This document shows, in pieces, positions 34,560-49,399 of a DNA stretch of 64,000 nucleotides (position 1 is the stretch's first letter; the number at the start of each line of letters is the position of its first letter). Origin of the DNA: Diphasiastrum complanatum. Lineage: Eukaryota; Streptophyta; Lycopodiopsida; Lycopodiales; Lycopodiaceae. The notes under the pieces are model-generated. The model searched no databases, was not told the origin of the DNA, and worked only from the letters and a program-made list of their open reading frames with translations. Made by a program: the position numbers and the translations under genes. The DNA lies in contig CM055113.1 of NCBI GenBank assembly GCA_029204225.1, positions 24,982,930-25,046,929 of the forward strand. The letters run 5' to 3'.

Positions 34560-36450
34560 CCTGTAAGAAGGGAAAAATCTTCATTAAAGGCAAAAATCGA
34601 GAGACGAGAGAGTAGGCAAAATGTTTGAAGTTGGTCTAGTTGATAGAAGAGAGACCTTTCCACCTAATTTTCCATAAAGGTGCTAAAAATTCAGATCTCA
34701 ATTTTTTTTGAAATACTTGATGACATAGTCACGAGGAAATCATTGTAGAAACATTCTATTATAGGTGAAAATTTTTTAAACTAAATTTAAATAGCAGCCA
34801 TCTAGAAATTTAAAATCAGAATTGACCACTTCAATACCAGCAACACTTTGACAGTTTTTGCAAATAAGGTAAATTAGTGAAAGTTAACCGCTAGCTAGCT
34901 GGGCAACATGTGTTTCAGTAAACACCTTGAATCAGTGAATTAGGCCTTTTCTAACAAGTCATTTCACCACCATGGGGCTTGCTGGCCACGGGAGAGATTT
35001 TTAGGCTAATAATGTGCAGTTCCATATTTGTTGTTCAACATGAGCCCCATTCAAATGGTCCATAGTGCTTGGGCAAGCATAGTTAGAGAGGGTTTTGGCT
35101 ATAGATTTCTTAGCGTGAACCTCTAGGGACATAACTACTAAAAATAAAAATTTCATAAAAACGAACAAAAAGATTGCTTCTCATTTGAGATGATACACCT
35201 TTCTCATCAAGGATGCATTAGGTCATGTTAGGGTTGCCAAGGGCTCTTTAAGCTTAGAAACTTTTTATAAATGAGAGACTTATTATTAAGACATGGGTCA
35301 TAGATTTGTAGACCACCCTATTGAAATGGAGGAGCGACAATACTCCTGGGACCAAAGCATGTTTGCCATTCCACAAGAAGCTTTTAAGATTAATAACAAA
35401 ATGAATGCATAAAATTCTAGGTGAGAGGATAGAATGATAATATATGAGGTAAGAAGCTAGAATTTGCACAACGATGATAACTCTAGCTATGAATAAAACA
35501 AAAGCAAGATTTTTTTCAATATTTTTATTATTATTGAGTGGACCAATTAGCTCTCTTTTGGGGGGTTCAAGCTAAACTATCTAGAAGTTTGACCCTGATG
35601 TTGTGTAGAGGTATGTAAAGTGATAGGAAGTTCCTTCGATCGGAGCTTCGGGGAAGATCAGAACGATCATTGTAAGGGAATTCTAGGAAGAATTCCGGAG
35701 AAACTTGCAGTTTTGATGGTTTTGGAGAAATCATCGATGGTGGCCTCATAATTTACTGTGTGGACAACCGTTTCACAACGGGGCTTACATGGGTATGTAA
35801 AGAGTAGTGATGGAGAGCCATAGCAATTTACATGAAGCAATTGGGTTGAAAACGGAGGAAATTTGAGAAATTTTCAGTTTTGTAGGGTGTTGATGGATTT
35901 ATGAGAAAATCAGCTTATTTGCAGTCGATACCGACCAATTGGCAAACTGTAAATTGCTTCGGAAAGTTGGAGATAGGGCGACCTCAACTATGTAAAGATC
36001 TACAAGAGAAACCACACAACAAATTTGGGAGTTGTAAAATCACAGCTATGGGTGCATTGGTAGGGCGCAGCAAATGCTAAATGGCCGTGAGTAGCCACGA
36101 CCAGGGTAGAGCATGTGGATCAGATTTACAACTGAGGTAGCCATAACTAAAGCAAATAAGAGATGAAGAAGAAAGCTTGGAAAGGAGGGGAATTGGACGT
36201 CGTGGGTATGCTTGCACTCGGAAAAGCAGCTTACACATAGCTTATTAAAGGGGCCCATGGCTGCAAGAGCTCATTTCAAGGCTCAAAGTTGAAGGGCAAA
36301 GGGCATGGCAACTTCATTCAAAATCTTTAAAAATCTTCATAACAAAAAATTAGTTTATTTTTGCAAGACAAAATGGTTTTGGGGCTAACTATAGCTAGAA
36401 GGCACCTATTTTGGCCATCCTTGGACCAAAATGACCCCTGAAGCAATCTG
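34560..36450 (+). mobile_element. Relic sharing interior sequence with the intron 3 LTR element
   Basis: From about 36040 to 36450 the sequence parallels 16420-16960 in the same order: ATGGCCGT.GGCAGCCA-like words, CTTCATAACAAA, then TAGA.GGCACC.TTTTTGGCCATCCTTGG.CCAAAATGACCCCTGAA. The bases further left (34560-36040) have the same composition but no match I can see to the intact element. No LTRs are visible. It is an older, broken relative, cut on the right by a copia piece. Confidence 0.5.
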
Positions 36451-36479
36451 CTCGAGCATGGTTTCAAAGGATCAATACT

Positions 36480-37084
36480 TTTCTTATTGATCATGGCTAC
36501 ACACCTAGCCCTTCAGATTCAAACGTTTACTTCAAAGCAGTGCAACAATCTTTTATCATTATCACTTTGTACGTGGATGATACATTGCTTTTCAGCAATA
36601 GTACCGATCTGATAAAAGAGGCCAAGACAATACTATTTTCCGAATTTGACATGACCAATCTGGGTGAAGCTCATTTTTGCCTTGGTATACAAATCCACAG
36701 AGACAGAAGGCTGAAGTTGGTTTACATTACACAACAGAGGTACATCTACAACATGTTAGTCAGATATAATCAAGTTAGTTCTCTCACCAATGGAACCAGG
36801 TCTCAAGTTGTCAAAGGACCACTGTCCCCAAACAATTTATGAGAAGCAGCAGATGCGTGAGTATCCTTATCATTCTATTATAGGATCTCTTATGTATGTC
36901 ATGATCTACAGACATAGCTTTTGCAGTCAGCTCTCTAAGTCAGTTTATGACTAACCCTGGTATAACACATTGGAAGGCTCTTATCAGAGTCATGAGATAT
37001 CTTCGAGCTACTATGGACATTTGCATTTGTTATGGAGCAGTTGGCAACGACAAACTCAATTTACTCGGTGGTTACACAGATGCA

Positions 37085-37086
<2 letters not shown>
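36480..37086 (+). mobile_element. Ty1-copia reverse transcriptase fragment, ends in a (GA)n tract
   Basis: Plus-strand pieces match copia reverse transcriptase with the catalytic box TLYVDDTLLFSN (about 36570-36605), the downstream segment NLGEAHFCLGIQIHRDR, QQRYIYNML, and the connection to RNase H (TNPGITHWKALIRVMRYL). The last match is at GGYTDA, where the RNase H domain would continue. There the DNA becomes GAGAGA. The copy is broken in several places and appears to be the same family as 4215-5000. Confidence 0.8.

Positions 37087-37174
<88 letters not shown>
37087..37174. repeat. (GA)n microsatellite between two transposon pieces
   Basis: About 88 bases of pure GA. Its left edge is inside a copia RNase H frame and its right edge touches the outer end of an inverted repeat (37175). 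Confidence 0.95.
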
Positions 37175-37179
<5 letters not shown>

Positions 37180-37315
37180 ACATGTGTCCACACCATATCT
37201 TTTAGCGATAAACAATATATACGATGAAAACTATTCATACCTATCGCTAAAAAACATTCTTTTCATTTGGGAAGACTAGACTACAATTTAAAATGCTATT
37301 TATGCTGTTAAGTAG
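37175..37315. repeat. Left terminal inverted repeat
   Basis: 141 bases from CCTGCACATG to GCTGTTAAGTAG, matching the reverse complement of 41285-41508 except for a block present only in the right copy and scattered substitutions. It contains TTTAGCGATA and TATCGCTAAAA, themselves a small internal inverted repeat. Confidence 0.85.
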
Positions 37316-37529
37316 TATAGCTATGACACCTGTCTTCCCTACTATACATGCGGTTTTGTGTTGTGGGATGGTGGCAAGTATCAACTGGACGTTTTGAGAG
37401 TGGTTATGCTTTATGGTGCTTTACAGTACTATATAATATTTTTCAGCTATATTGTATCTTGTTGGTTTATGAATAAAGGCTTCAAAGGGTTTAGTCTTGC
37501 TTTGTCAAGAGGAACTATGTGAAATTGTG

Positions 37530-37660
<131 letters not shown>

Positions 37661-40600
37661 TTGCATCCTTGTGGTGTAACTCTGACTCTTCCTTAGTTGG
37701 GATAGTACTAGACCCATACCTTTTATCCGGTTCATAAGCTGACAAAGGTCTATTTTCATGTTTTAGTCCACATAATGGTTTCAAAAAGCTGCTCTTTTGG
37801 GTTATGGGGAGTCCCTTCCTCCATCCAGCTAACCATTTTATTCAGACGCTTATCTATTGTATGAAAAAGGCCGTAATGATGCATTCTTTTGTCACTGACA
37901 CTGATAGGGCTACTTGTTCTTCTGCTGGACCTGAGGATAAGATTTTGTGTTTGACTGATCTTTTGGAGACTTTGGACTGGGCCAAGATCTATCTGAAGTT
38001 TGTTAAAAAGAAAGATATTCTGAGTTTGGTAGAAAATCTTTATGGCAGGCTTAATGAATTTGACGAAAGTTCTGAGGAAGAAAAAAGATTTTTTAATCTA
38101 CATATTAGAAAAGTATTTGCTTGCCCTGAGAATGAAAATGGTATTTCTAATGTTGATATTCTGCTTACCACCCTTGATGCACCTCTTTCACCACACCCTT
38201 TGTCCTTTTTAGATGATCTTAATGAGGATAATACTTCCCAACTTGAATTGTTTTCTCAAGATATTTGTGGTATTGGAGATCAATCTTCGTATGATTTTTG
38301 CCAATCCAAAAACTGTCAAATCCCTTTTGTACCCAGCAGAACCATTGAATTCAAATCAGCATTTACCGCCTATAAGATTTGGAGTCTACCTACTGTAAAC
38401 TTCCTTGCTCTTGTGCCTATCGACCTTTGGATCTTGATGTCACATCTCACTAAAAAAGAAATAGAGGTCTGTTAGTCAACTGCTTTACACAAAAATCTCT
38501 CTCTTGAAACTCCAATGGCCTTTGATACTGTTATTCGCATGAACAAATTTGAACCTTCTCATTGCCCTTATGAGCAAACCTGGGCCAGAATCAGAGGACA
38601 CTTTGAGACTGGTTTCAATAGAATGAACCTTCACCAAGCCAGAATCTAGAATTGGAAAAGATCTTTCTTCAAGTATAGATGTGGTGACAAATGCAAAAAA
38701 AATTCATCCATTATCTGGTTTGACCACACCATTTGTTATATGATGAACAACCTAGGCAAGTTCTTCCCTGGTGCTTCCCTCCAAAAATGAACGCTTTCTT
38801 CTTGTGGCTACACAAACCTGCTAGAGATGTGGTTAAAGCACACCTTACCTTTCTATTCATCCAACAATACATGAGTAATGCCTCTATTGAGCTTGCTAAA
38901 GACTCTTCTGCCAAACTCTTATCACACCTAGGAGATGCTGAAAACATACGTGAGATAGAATGTCTTCTGAAACGACCAAGCTTTTCCACACTCCAAGATA
39001 AATACTTTTAGAACACAAGCAAAAGAATGGTCAATTTCAATCTCAACAATCCAAACTTAGTCGTATCAGGGTCAGGGACAAGGAAGAAAAGACGGTTCAC
39101 TGGAAAGGAAGGACAAAGTAGTACAAAGAGCAACCTACCTATCAAAAGGCTAAATTTCTACCGAGATTAATCGATGTGCAGGATGGGAAAAAGAAAGATA
39201 GTCAGTTTCTCGGCGACAAGACATCTTCAATTGACTACTAGTAGTGATTCAGAGAGCTCTTTCTTACATTTATGTTATCGCAATAGAGTTTTTGAAGCAT
39301 CCATGTGAAGACTTTTTACGCTCAAGTTTTATTCAGACTATTCGGTGTTGTAGATGAACTCTTTTATGATATTATGTTCGGTTGGACTTACCTACCGAGT
39401 GTCAAAAGTGATTGGTATTTTCCCTTTGATGTTTTCTATGATTTTGACATAGAAAACTTGCACACTTGCGAATGCTTATCTCTTACTAGATTCAAAAACT
39501 TTGTTGCTGAAAAATTTGGACATATCGTTTCTTCAGATATCAATATTGTTAAATGCTCTATTTTACGCAAATCTTTAGAAAAGGGTCTCAATCATATTAC
39601 TTTGAGAAAGAATAATGTCAATGAAGTTGCTTTTGAACTTTATGATGGATGGTTCAAACTTATTAAACTATTGCCCATGCATAAACACTTGGACGAAGAA
39701 ACGATAAGGAAGCATGCGATTTTTTGTAAAAACATTGCCCTAGAAAATATCAAAAAATGAACTTGGCTACATGGCAATAAGGATACAACTGCAAGAATAC
39801 AAATTGCAAAACATGAAAGACAATGGCTCATAAATTTTCTCTACATCAATGGCATTGACAAAGCACAACACAATCCCAGTTTTATATGTAAATTCTTTGT
39901 ACATAATCTGGCCCTAGATAGACTTAACAGTCCTGACTTCAATCCCTTTCCTAATGATCAAGAGAACTCAGTTACGGAAACTGTCACATATCTAATGAAA
40001 AAACTAACGGTTGTTTTATCCAAGATCTTCTTGGGGAACGACTCTTTGCCGTATTTACTATGTACTTACAAAGGCCACACGGAATCTTTTAGATGGATCA
40101 CCAATGCGCATGATTGTTGCTTTACTAGACTCGCAAAATTCCTAACATGACCTCTTGGTATGATGTCATCGTTTCTCAAGGAAGGGGCAGGCCTCAAGAA
40201 AAACATACAAGGGTATCCTAAATGTGGGTACATGCTTATTTTGGCAATGCGAGTTCTCTATTGATTTTTTTATCTCAATCTACCATCAAGGATTACCAAT
40301 GTATGGGTTGCGGATATCTCTAAATGCTATGAAAACATACCTTTAGACGACATTGATGGGCTGAAAACTATCATGAATAAACTCATTAATGATCGACAAA
40401 AAACTGGCAGACAACAAATCATAAAAGGCAATAGAGAATAGAGTCAATGGACTACAAAATTAGCTCAAAATTACCTTTGAGGAAGCCAAGGTCCAAAAAG
40501 AGACCAATCAGAAACTAGGTGCTAAGGTGGAACTTATTGGAAGCACAATTTGATGCTATGTCCTAGTTTCAAATTTACGTAATTACTTGAAAATTTTACG

Positions 40601-41284
40601 TTAATAACTCAACGTTAACAAACGTTAATAACTATTAAATCTCAAAAAATTTCAAACAATAATTGCCAAAGTTCTTTAGAGTCTTAAGTACATTTATATC
40701 TTAATATTGACTATGACTTTTTTTTCTCAATGAGATTTTGATATTTACGTAATTACTTGAATTTGAAATCCTTTATGCTATAATTAAGGAGCATGACTAT
40801 CTTGGAAGAACAATCCAAGCAACGTAATTTTACCAACAAGAAAAATTAGTAGTTGTTAGGCCCCATCCCCAAAAAATATCCAAGAACAAATAATGCTCGA
40901 CAACAGTTTCTTGGTCAAACAACAAGATTGGCTCCCCACTTTAAACAATGAATGACAAAGAACCCACAAAAGAGATTCAACCATCCACGAGATCCACCAA
41001 ATATCAATGTCTTTAATTCTTTGTTGACAAACCATAATGCATTAACAAGAGATACAAATCTCTATAAAGAAATATCCTTTGGCATCAAGGTAATTACATC
41101 TTTCCCTATTGTCTCAACAATTTAGATAGTAAACTACAACAAATCGAGCCACAACCAATATGAACGTAAACAATTTTCTGAGGTAGATGAATGTGCTCAA
41201 TTGGAGTATTTTCATGTGCCTAGAGAAGTGCAGGTTGACAACAAATACCATCCATTGCATTGACAGCATCCATGGAACTTGGTG

Positions 41285-41508
41285 CTACTTAACAGCATAA
41301 ATAGCATTTTAAATCATAGTCCAGTCTCCCCAAATGAAAAGAATGTTTTTTAGCGATAGGCCAAGCCCGAACATTACCGTATCAGGGCGAGTGCCATGCT
41401 GATCAGTTTATGGGATATCAGTTCGTTTTGTTTTATGCATAAGTATGAATAGTTTTTAGCATATATATTGTTTATCGCTAAAAAGTATGGTGTGGACACA
41501 TGTGCAGG
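41285..41508. repeat. Right terminal inverted repeat
   Basis: 224 bases; the reverse complement pairs with the left repeat over its outer about 66 and inner about 75 bases. The middle block holds GTATCAGGGCGAGTGCCATG, a phrase with a looser relative at 41781. Confidence 0.85.
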
Positions 41509-43510
<2,002 letters not shown>

Positions 43511-43574
43511 ACCCACCAACTGACCCGCCAATAGTGAATTTCTTAGGGGGCAGTTAGCTCCCTGTAAGGGATAA

Positions 43575-44430
43575 CTAACTGCCCACCATCAAACCATTAA
43601 TATAATGTGGTAGATCATAGGACAAACCCGGAAATGCTTTTGTTAAAAGAAGTTTGTTAATGATAAGGCAAAGTTTATCCCTCATAAAACCATTTTTTTG
43701 AAACGCGTTTAGCAAGATTGCTACCTCTTTTATAAAAGTATCTTGATTGTTGTAGCAATACATTGCAGAAATGACTTGAGAAATAATCACTTTGTAGGAA
43801 TTGTAAACTGGTCTATTGGAGGCCAGATGTATGTATTGTAAGTACTGAAAAGGTAAGTCTCTTGTTTTATCAAACTTTGAGAGTTGAGAAACACTTGTGA
43901 ATGGATTAAAAGCAATTGAAATGTTCAGAAAGCTGGTGATGTTTGCTTCACAAGACTTCTTTTCAATATCAAGAAAATCCAGAGGATAAATCCAAAAAGG
44001 ATTTTCTGGTGTTCTTACCTGATTTTTATCCATAAACACATCAATGCTTGGATTATTAATGAAGCATATGTCATCAATATATCTAAAAGAGTGACAGAAA
44101 TCATTCATGCATGTTATGAGCCCTAATTTGGCTAGCCTTTTTATAAATTGAGCTTTAAAGAATGCAAGATACCAGTTATACCATGTAGGTGAACATGAAA
44201 ACCCATCAGTATACCACGAATTTGTCTCCAAGTTTTGTTTCCTAATCTGACAATACAATTGTCTATTAGGAAGGCATTCCACAAGAATAAGAGGTCTTTG
44301 TCAATATTGTATCATCCCTCAGACTTTTTATTAGCGCATGACCATTTAAAGACTTCCCTTTCCTGTTCCCACTTGAAACTCAAAAGCATCTTATTAGAAT
44401 GTTTGCAACGATCATGGATGAGTCAAACTA
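43575..44430 (-). mobile_element. Reverse transcriptase fragment with YIDD catalytic box
   Basis: The minus strand is open for 235 codons (44282-43575). FSCSPTWYNWYLAFFKAQF (about 44200-44145) looks like motif B of reverse transcriptases. SFRYIDDICFINNP (about 44098-44057) is motif C with the Asp pair. FWIYPLDFLDIE, SFLNISIAFNPF and FDKTRDLPFQYLQYIHLASN follow in the thumb-like region, and a Leu-rich tail ends near PHYINGLM. Upstream coding continues to about 44430. The box is YIDD and not the YVDD usual in copia or the FADD usual in LINEs. No integrase, endonuclease or RNase H is attached here. It could belong to the same family as the motif A piece at 40295-40375, which lies on the other strand. 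It is a fragment, broken at its 5' side. Confidence 0.65.
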
Positions 44431-47276
44431 ATGTAAATGATCTAGTTTGCAAAGGGGCACATTAACAACATTTGTGTGAACTAATATTTCTATCTCAATG
44501 TTTATGATGTTCACTTTCTCATCTCAATTTTGTTGTTGGCTTTTTCTGAAATGTCAACGTCTTTCATGTTGTTGTTAGAAAGGCCATCATTAAGATAAAG
44601 TACTATGTTACATGATTGAGAAAGAGGTATGGAAATATCTCAAATGGAGAAAGGGCAATAAAAGTGGATTCAAGGACCTGAAAGATCAAAACTACATTGC
44701 AATGTGTCATGAACAATTCCTTAGCTAGCACAAAGCATATTGGTTCCTCTAAGAAGGATTCAAAACATGTAGTGACAACTATTGACAAAAGGATTTCAAT
44801 ATGCTATGATCTTGGATTGGATAGGTTTTACTGTCAACTGATCAGCTAATATCTGTAGGATGAATCACTCAATCTATTTTGTAATTCATAATGCAAATAG
44901 TAAATCAAGGACAATTTTGTCCTTACACTCCCATGGTTACAAATACAGTGCCTAGATTCATAAAAAAAAATCAAATCAAATAGAATTTTTTTGAATGACA
45001 AGGTTTGGTGCTCCATAAACTTGGTAATTATATTCTTATAGAGGACTACAATTATATACACCAAGTATTTTTATGTTCAATATTTGAGAAATTTTCCTTT
45101 GAATATGTTAAATACAAATGGAATAGTCGTTTATTGAAAAATCATAATTTAATGCAAGTTAATTAGACAACTTCACTTAACATGATCATAATTGTGTGGA
45201 TACATGCCAAAAAATTTGAACCAATGAAAATCTGGGGAAAACTAGATGACCTAACACAGCTTGATGTACGCATATTGATTACTATTAAGGACCAGTATTA
45301 CATCTAATAGTTTGCAAGAGAAAAATCCTTAGAGGAATTACTTTTTAAAGTCTTGTTATGGGATCAAGAGTTCAAATGTAGAAATCATTGCTCTTATCAC
45401 AATGTTGGAGTTGAAGAAAGTATCAATCATCCTCAGTTGGAACAATGGATGAAGTGAAAGCATCATGTGCAATGGAAAATATATGCATTAGGCAAAGGAG
45501 GATTGATCCAAGCAAGGATGATGGGGGGTGAAGATGACAAACATGGCATATTGTTGTCATTTGTTATGCTTGGAGATTTGAATGCTTATGTAAACAATAT
45601 TAAGCATCATCAATCTTTTCATCAACCATCTTCAAAAGTTACTGGGAACTTGTGGAACAGTGATTGATTGATAGATATACTAGAATATCTTGTTGGAAAC
45701 TTACTCAACATTGCCATTTTTTTTGGTGTGAAAGACTACTAGCAAGGTACCTCAAATATCAAATACAAAATGTTCAAGTAATGGGAGTGCCATATAAATA
45801 TGACTGAATACATCAACTATTAGAGGTAAAAATTTCTTATATTCAACAAATGTATGTCAACTTTTACTAAGTGCAAAAGGAAGCCATAATGAGTGAAGGT
45901 GGATGATCTTTCTTTAAACCTCTAAAAGCTATTGAACAAGGATAACTAGTAATTACTAACAGGGTTTAAGTTTTTCTATATTAGATATTAAATAGTATAT
46001 AATGTAAAAATTGACTTATTCACTTGGTTAGAGATATGGAGCTCATCCATCTCCCTTTGTGTATGAGAGCCATGGCAATTTCTATGCTAGATCTCAGTGC
46101 CATGTCCACATGATTGCCAATGATTTGTAGATTATATCCTTGTAACCCATTGCTTATAAGTGATCAAAGTGTTTTGAATATTTTGTGTCATCTACATGGT
46201 TGTCATTGTTACTTTCTAATTACTAGAAAAGTTTTTTGCATTTTGATATAATTGTTGGATTTGGCACTTGGTACTCAACCGTGATTCACGTATGACATGC
46301 ATGCAAGATCAGATTATAAAGTATTGGAGACGCTGAATAACTTTTCATCTTTAAACAAAAGAAAAAGAAATATTACTAGTCATAATCAAGTATTGTTACG
46401 TCGATACTTGCTCAAAAGAATAATAACCATTCAAAGTTGCTTTATGATGTCATAAACTTTTAATATCTATTAATCACATTGGTGCTCTTTGGACTTCCCT
46501 ACAAAGCAAATATTTCCGCATTTGATTGTGTCATATCCTCCTCAACTTATTAAATTGGTTCATAATCTAAATTTGAAGGTGCTATTAAGGTCTTTTCCTA
46601 AGGCAAAAACCATGGATGAACTAAAAGCATTGCATCAACAAAAGACAAACAACTTAGCATACAATAATCTCCAAAAGGGAAATTCTCATATAATAATCTT
46701 TTATGTTCTCGTTTAACTTCAGCTTTGGTATAATGGGGAGGCCAAGCCTAAAAATTTCTGGAAGTCAGACAGACCCAGGCAAACTGTTGTGTTCAATTGC
46801 TTCCATTGCATAATAGGTCACATATAGGTTATTCTCACATGACGACTATGAATCATAATAAGCATTTGCATTCATGAAATTCAGATTACAAAACAGAACA
46901 GGCATACTCATTTTTGGGGAGTGAAATTTTGCAATGTATTGGCCCATGTTACCTCACAAAAATAGCAGATCGTGCTCACTAAAAGACTTTAAGATGGGCA
47001 AAATCTGTCATGTACAATCCATTACATGTATATAGTCACTATCTTCAAGTATATATTCAATCATCACATCAAGCCCAGCTTTCCAAGATGGTTAAATGAG
47101 CTAGTTCATGACAGATATCTGACTCAACAAGTCAGCCTCTTTTCTTCCCAAATTAGCTGATCTAAAATCTGTAAACTGACAATCTTTGGGTAGAAAACCA
47201 GATCAGGGTATAGATTTCTATCTTTATGACCATAAATATATGCTAGTTATATTTAGGGAATCGGAGGATCAACTTA
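44430..47276. other. AT-rich spacer, nothing recognised
   Basis: Open frames up to 76 codons lack domain likeness, and the base composition is strongly AT. The last part, about 47000-47276, may include the remorin 3' untranslated region (the gene is on the minus strand). Confidence 0.4.
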
Positions 47277-49391
47277 TTAGCTACTTCGGTGACATGGTAG
47301 CATTTGAAAGCAGGTGCAAGAACAAGAAAACAGCATTTGTTTTGGAAGTTTTCCGGATGCCCGGTACTTAGCTGCCATTTCTTCTACCTTTAGCAATTCT
47401 TCTCCTCGCTGAGCTTCTCCATTAGCTTTCATTTCCTCGGCTTTCCTCTGAGCTCGGGCAATTTCATTCTGTTTTTCTTCAACAATTGCCGCTCTTTTCT
47501 TCTCCAATTTTTCCTGAAAGATAAGCATTGGAAAATTCCCAAAGCGGCATCAGCTACAGTGTGTGAAAGATGAGGAGTAACGTAGCGGGGACTACGGTAA
47601 TCGACAAACTATCCCTTCAGGCATCGCTACCATTCAATAACAATGACTTCTTATCATGTCAGAATATGAACACATGACATAACAATGACTTATATATAAT
47701 GTCAGAAGATGAACACATAGATATCATCAACATCCGTGTAAAAAACCTAATCTGTCATCTGAGATCTGCAATGAACCTCTACAAACCATAAGTTATAACA
47801 GAGTTCATAATTGTGAATGCAGGTAACGCAAAGCACGGATCACCTAATTCGACATTATTCTAATAGTATCTTTAGGACTTTTAAACATCACTACCGGCTG
47901 TGGATACTTGCCTCGGCTTTTCTTAATTCAGCTTCAGCTTTCGCTTTCCTGGCTTTCTCCCAGGCCGCTATTCTGGACATCTTCTTGTTGTATCTGAGTC
48001 TACAAGCTAAGGTTTAGTCGCCTTCATAGTGAGATTTCACCTCATGTTGCTGTTCGCCATTGTAAAACATATTATAAGAGTCAATCAAACAATAATGCTC
48101 ACTGAAACACTACATCTACCTGTTGAAAGATTTCATCTTCTCGCTCTGCTCCCAGGCTCTAATGTGTGAAGTTGCTCTGTCTCGGACAACTTGTGCAAAT
48201 ATTGCATCTGCCATAGTACAAAAATTCATAAACGTTTGTCATAATCGTTGTGAAGGTTTATTTGCGTAGCATGTCAGAGTTATGTTCGAGTGGCGAATAC
48301 CAACCACGATCTGCAGATCCAACGGGTTCTTGGTTGAAAGATATCGATTCAGCACTACTTCGAACTTCCTTATCAGCACAAGCAGCAGCACCCCGGCGAA
48401 CAGTAAATACGGTATCTGTCAACTTAGAATAATGTTAGAAAAATACACGAACATTATTGAATCAATCTTTCAATGCAGAATGCCAAATTGAATTCTCTTC
48501 CATTCTGTAGGGACGCAATTTGTTTATAGCACCCCAGAATGGAGAAGGTTAACCAATCGGTGATCTCATTCTGAAAAACAGCTAGAACAATGTACACCAA
48601 CAAATGCCAGTCATCTTAATGCTACGGCTCTGAATAAGCCCTGTCAGGAGGGTTGCCATCTCTAATTTATGAGAAGTTTAAGCTGCTTTGCCTCAGACTC
48701 CGTTTGTTGCTTCTGCTCGTATACTGTCTAACTGATCTGTATATTAATGTTGCTTGCTACCAACAATAAACACTAGGTTTGCTGACTCACCTAAATTACG
48801 ACTGATTTCTGGAGGTGCGGCAGGTACAGAATCAAAGAAATCTAGGGAATGACCATAATTGTGATCGTAAATAGCAGTTTTTGTTGGATGCATTGAGTTT
48901 TCCACGTCTCTTGGAGCCAAAGTCACTGTTGATATGGAAGGCTGCGTTTCAGAAGCGGACTCCTCCATCTCAATGCAATCCGTCTCGTCCGCATTAGCTC
49001 TCAACTCCTCGTCCATGATGCTGGTTTGACTGCGCATGCTGCTATCTAGCCGGCCTAACATTTTCAATTGCAAACCAGTTTTCTGGACCCGAGTCTCATC
49101 TATAAGCCTGCAAGAATAAACTATTTGAGGGGAAGAACAGGAATGGCCCTACTAACATCACATAATTAACGCACGTCAGCCAAAACAAGTCTCTCACTAC
49201 CAAATTCCATTCTCGAATTACAAGATCAAATAAGTATTTTCTTAGTGAAACATGAGATAAAAGTTTATGCCATCTTCCACATTCCCGTCATGAATGATAT
49301 TCTGCGAGCTGAAACGTTACATGCAGAACTCACTGGTACTTGACAAGCAGAATCAAGTGCTTCCACCTTGACGTTACCCAAACAAACATCG
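47277..49391 (-). CDS. Remorin, 6 exons (first exon tentative)
   Basis: Minus-strand exons: 49391-49334 (ATG at 49389, tentative), 49107-48791, 48415-48305, 48207-48120, 47995-47914, 47513-47277; 891 coding bases, 296 residues, frame kept at every joint. The last three exons give the remorin C-terminal domain: IRAWEQSEKMKSFNRYNKK, AAWEKARKAKAEAELRKAE, EKLEKKRAAIVEEKQNEIAR, RGEELLKVEEMAAKYRASGK, a long coiled coil ending in LFSCSCTCF plus a short tail. Cysteines there fit the S-acylated membrane anchor of remorins. The N-terminal half is acidic and Ser/Thr-rich, likely disordered, with PPEISR before the conserved part. Remorins organise plasma-membrane nanodomains and tune cell-to-cell transport and immune signalling. 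The intron 47514-47913 begins GCAAGT, not GT. The first exon is chosen by phase alone; it could be replaced by an upstream exon. Subgroup is not assigned. Confidence 0.85.
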
Positions 49392-49399
49392 CTGCAAAC

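Noticed and set aside
44846-46716. Short AT-rich open frames as small genes
   Set aside because: Composition-driven; no domain, signal peptide or splice context stands out.
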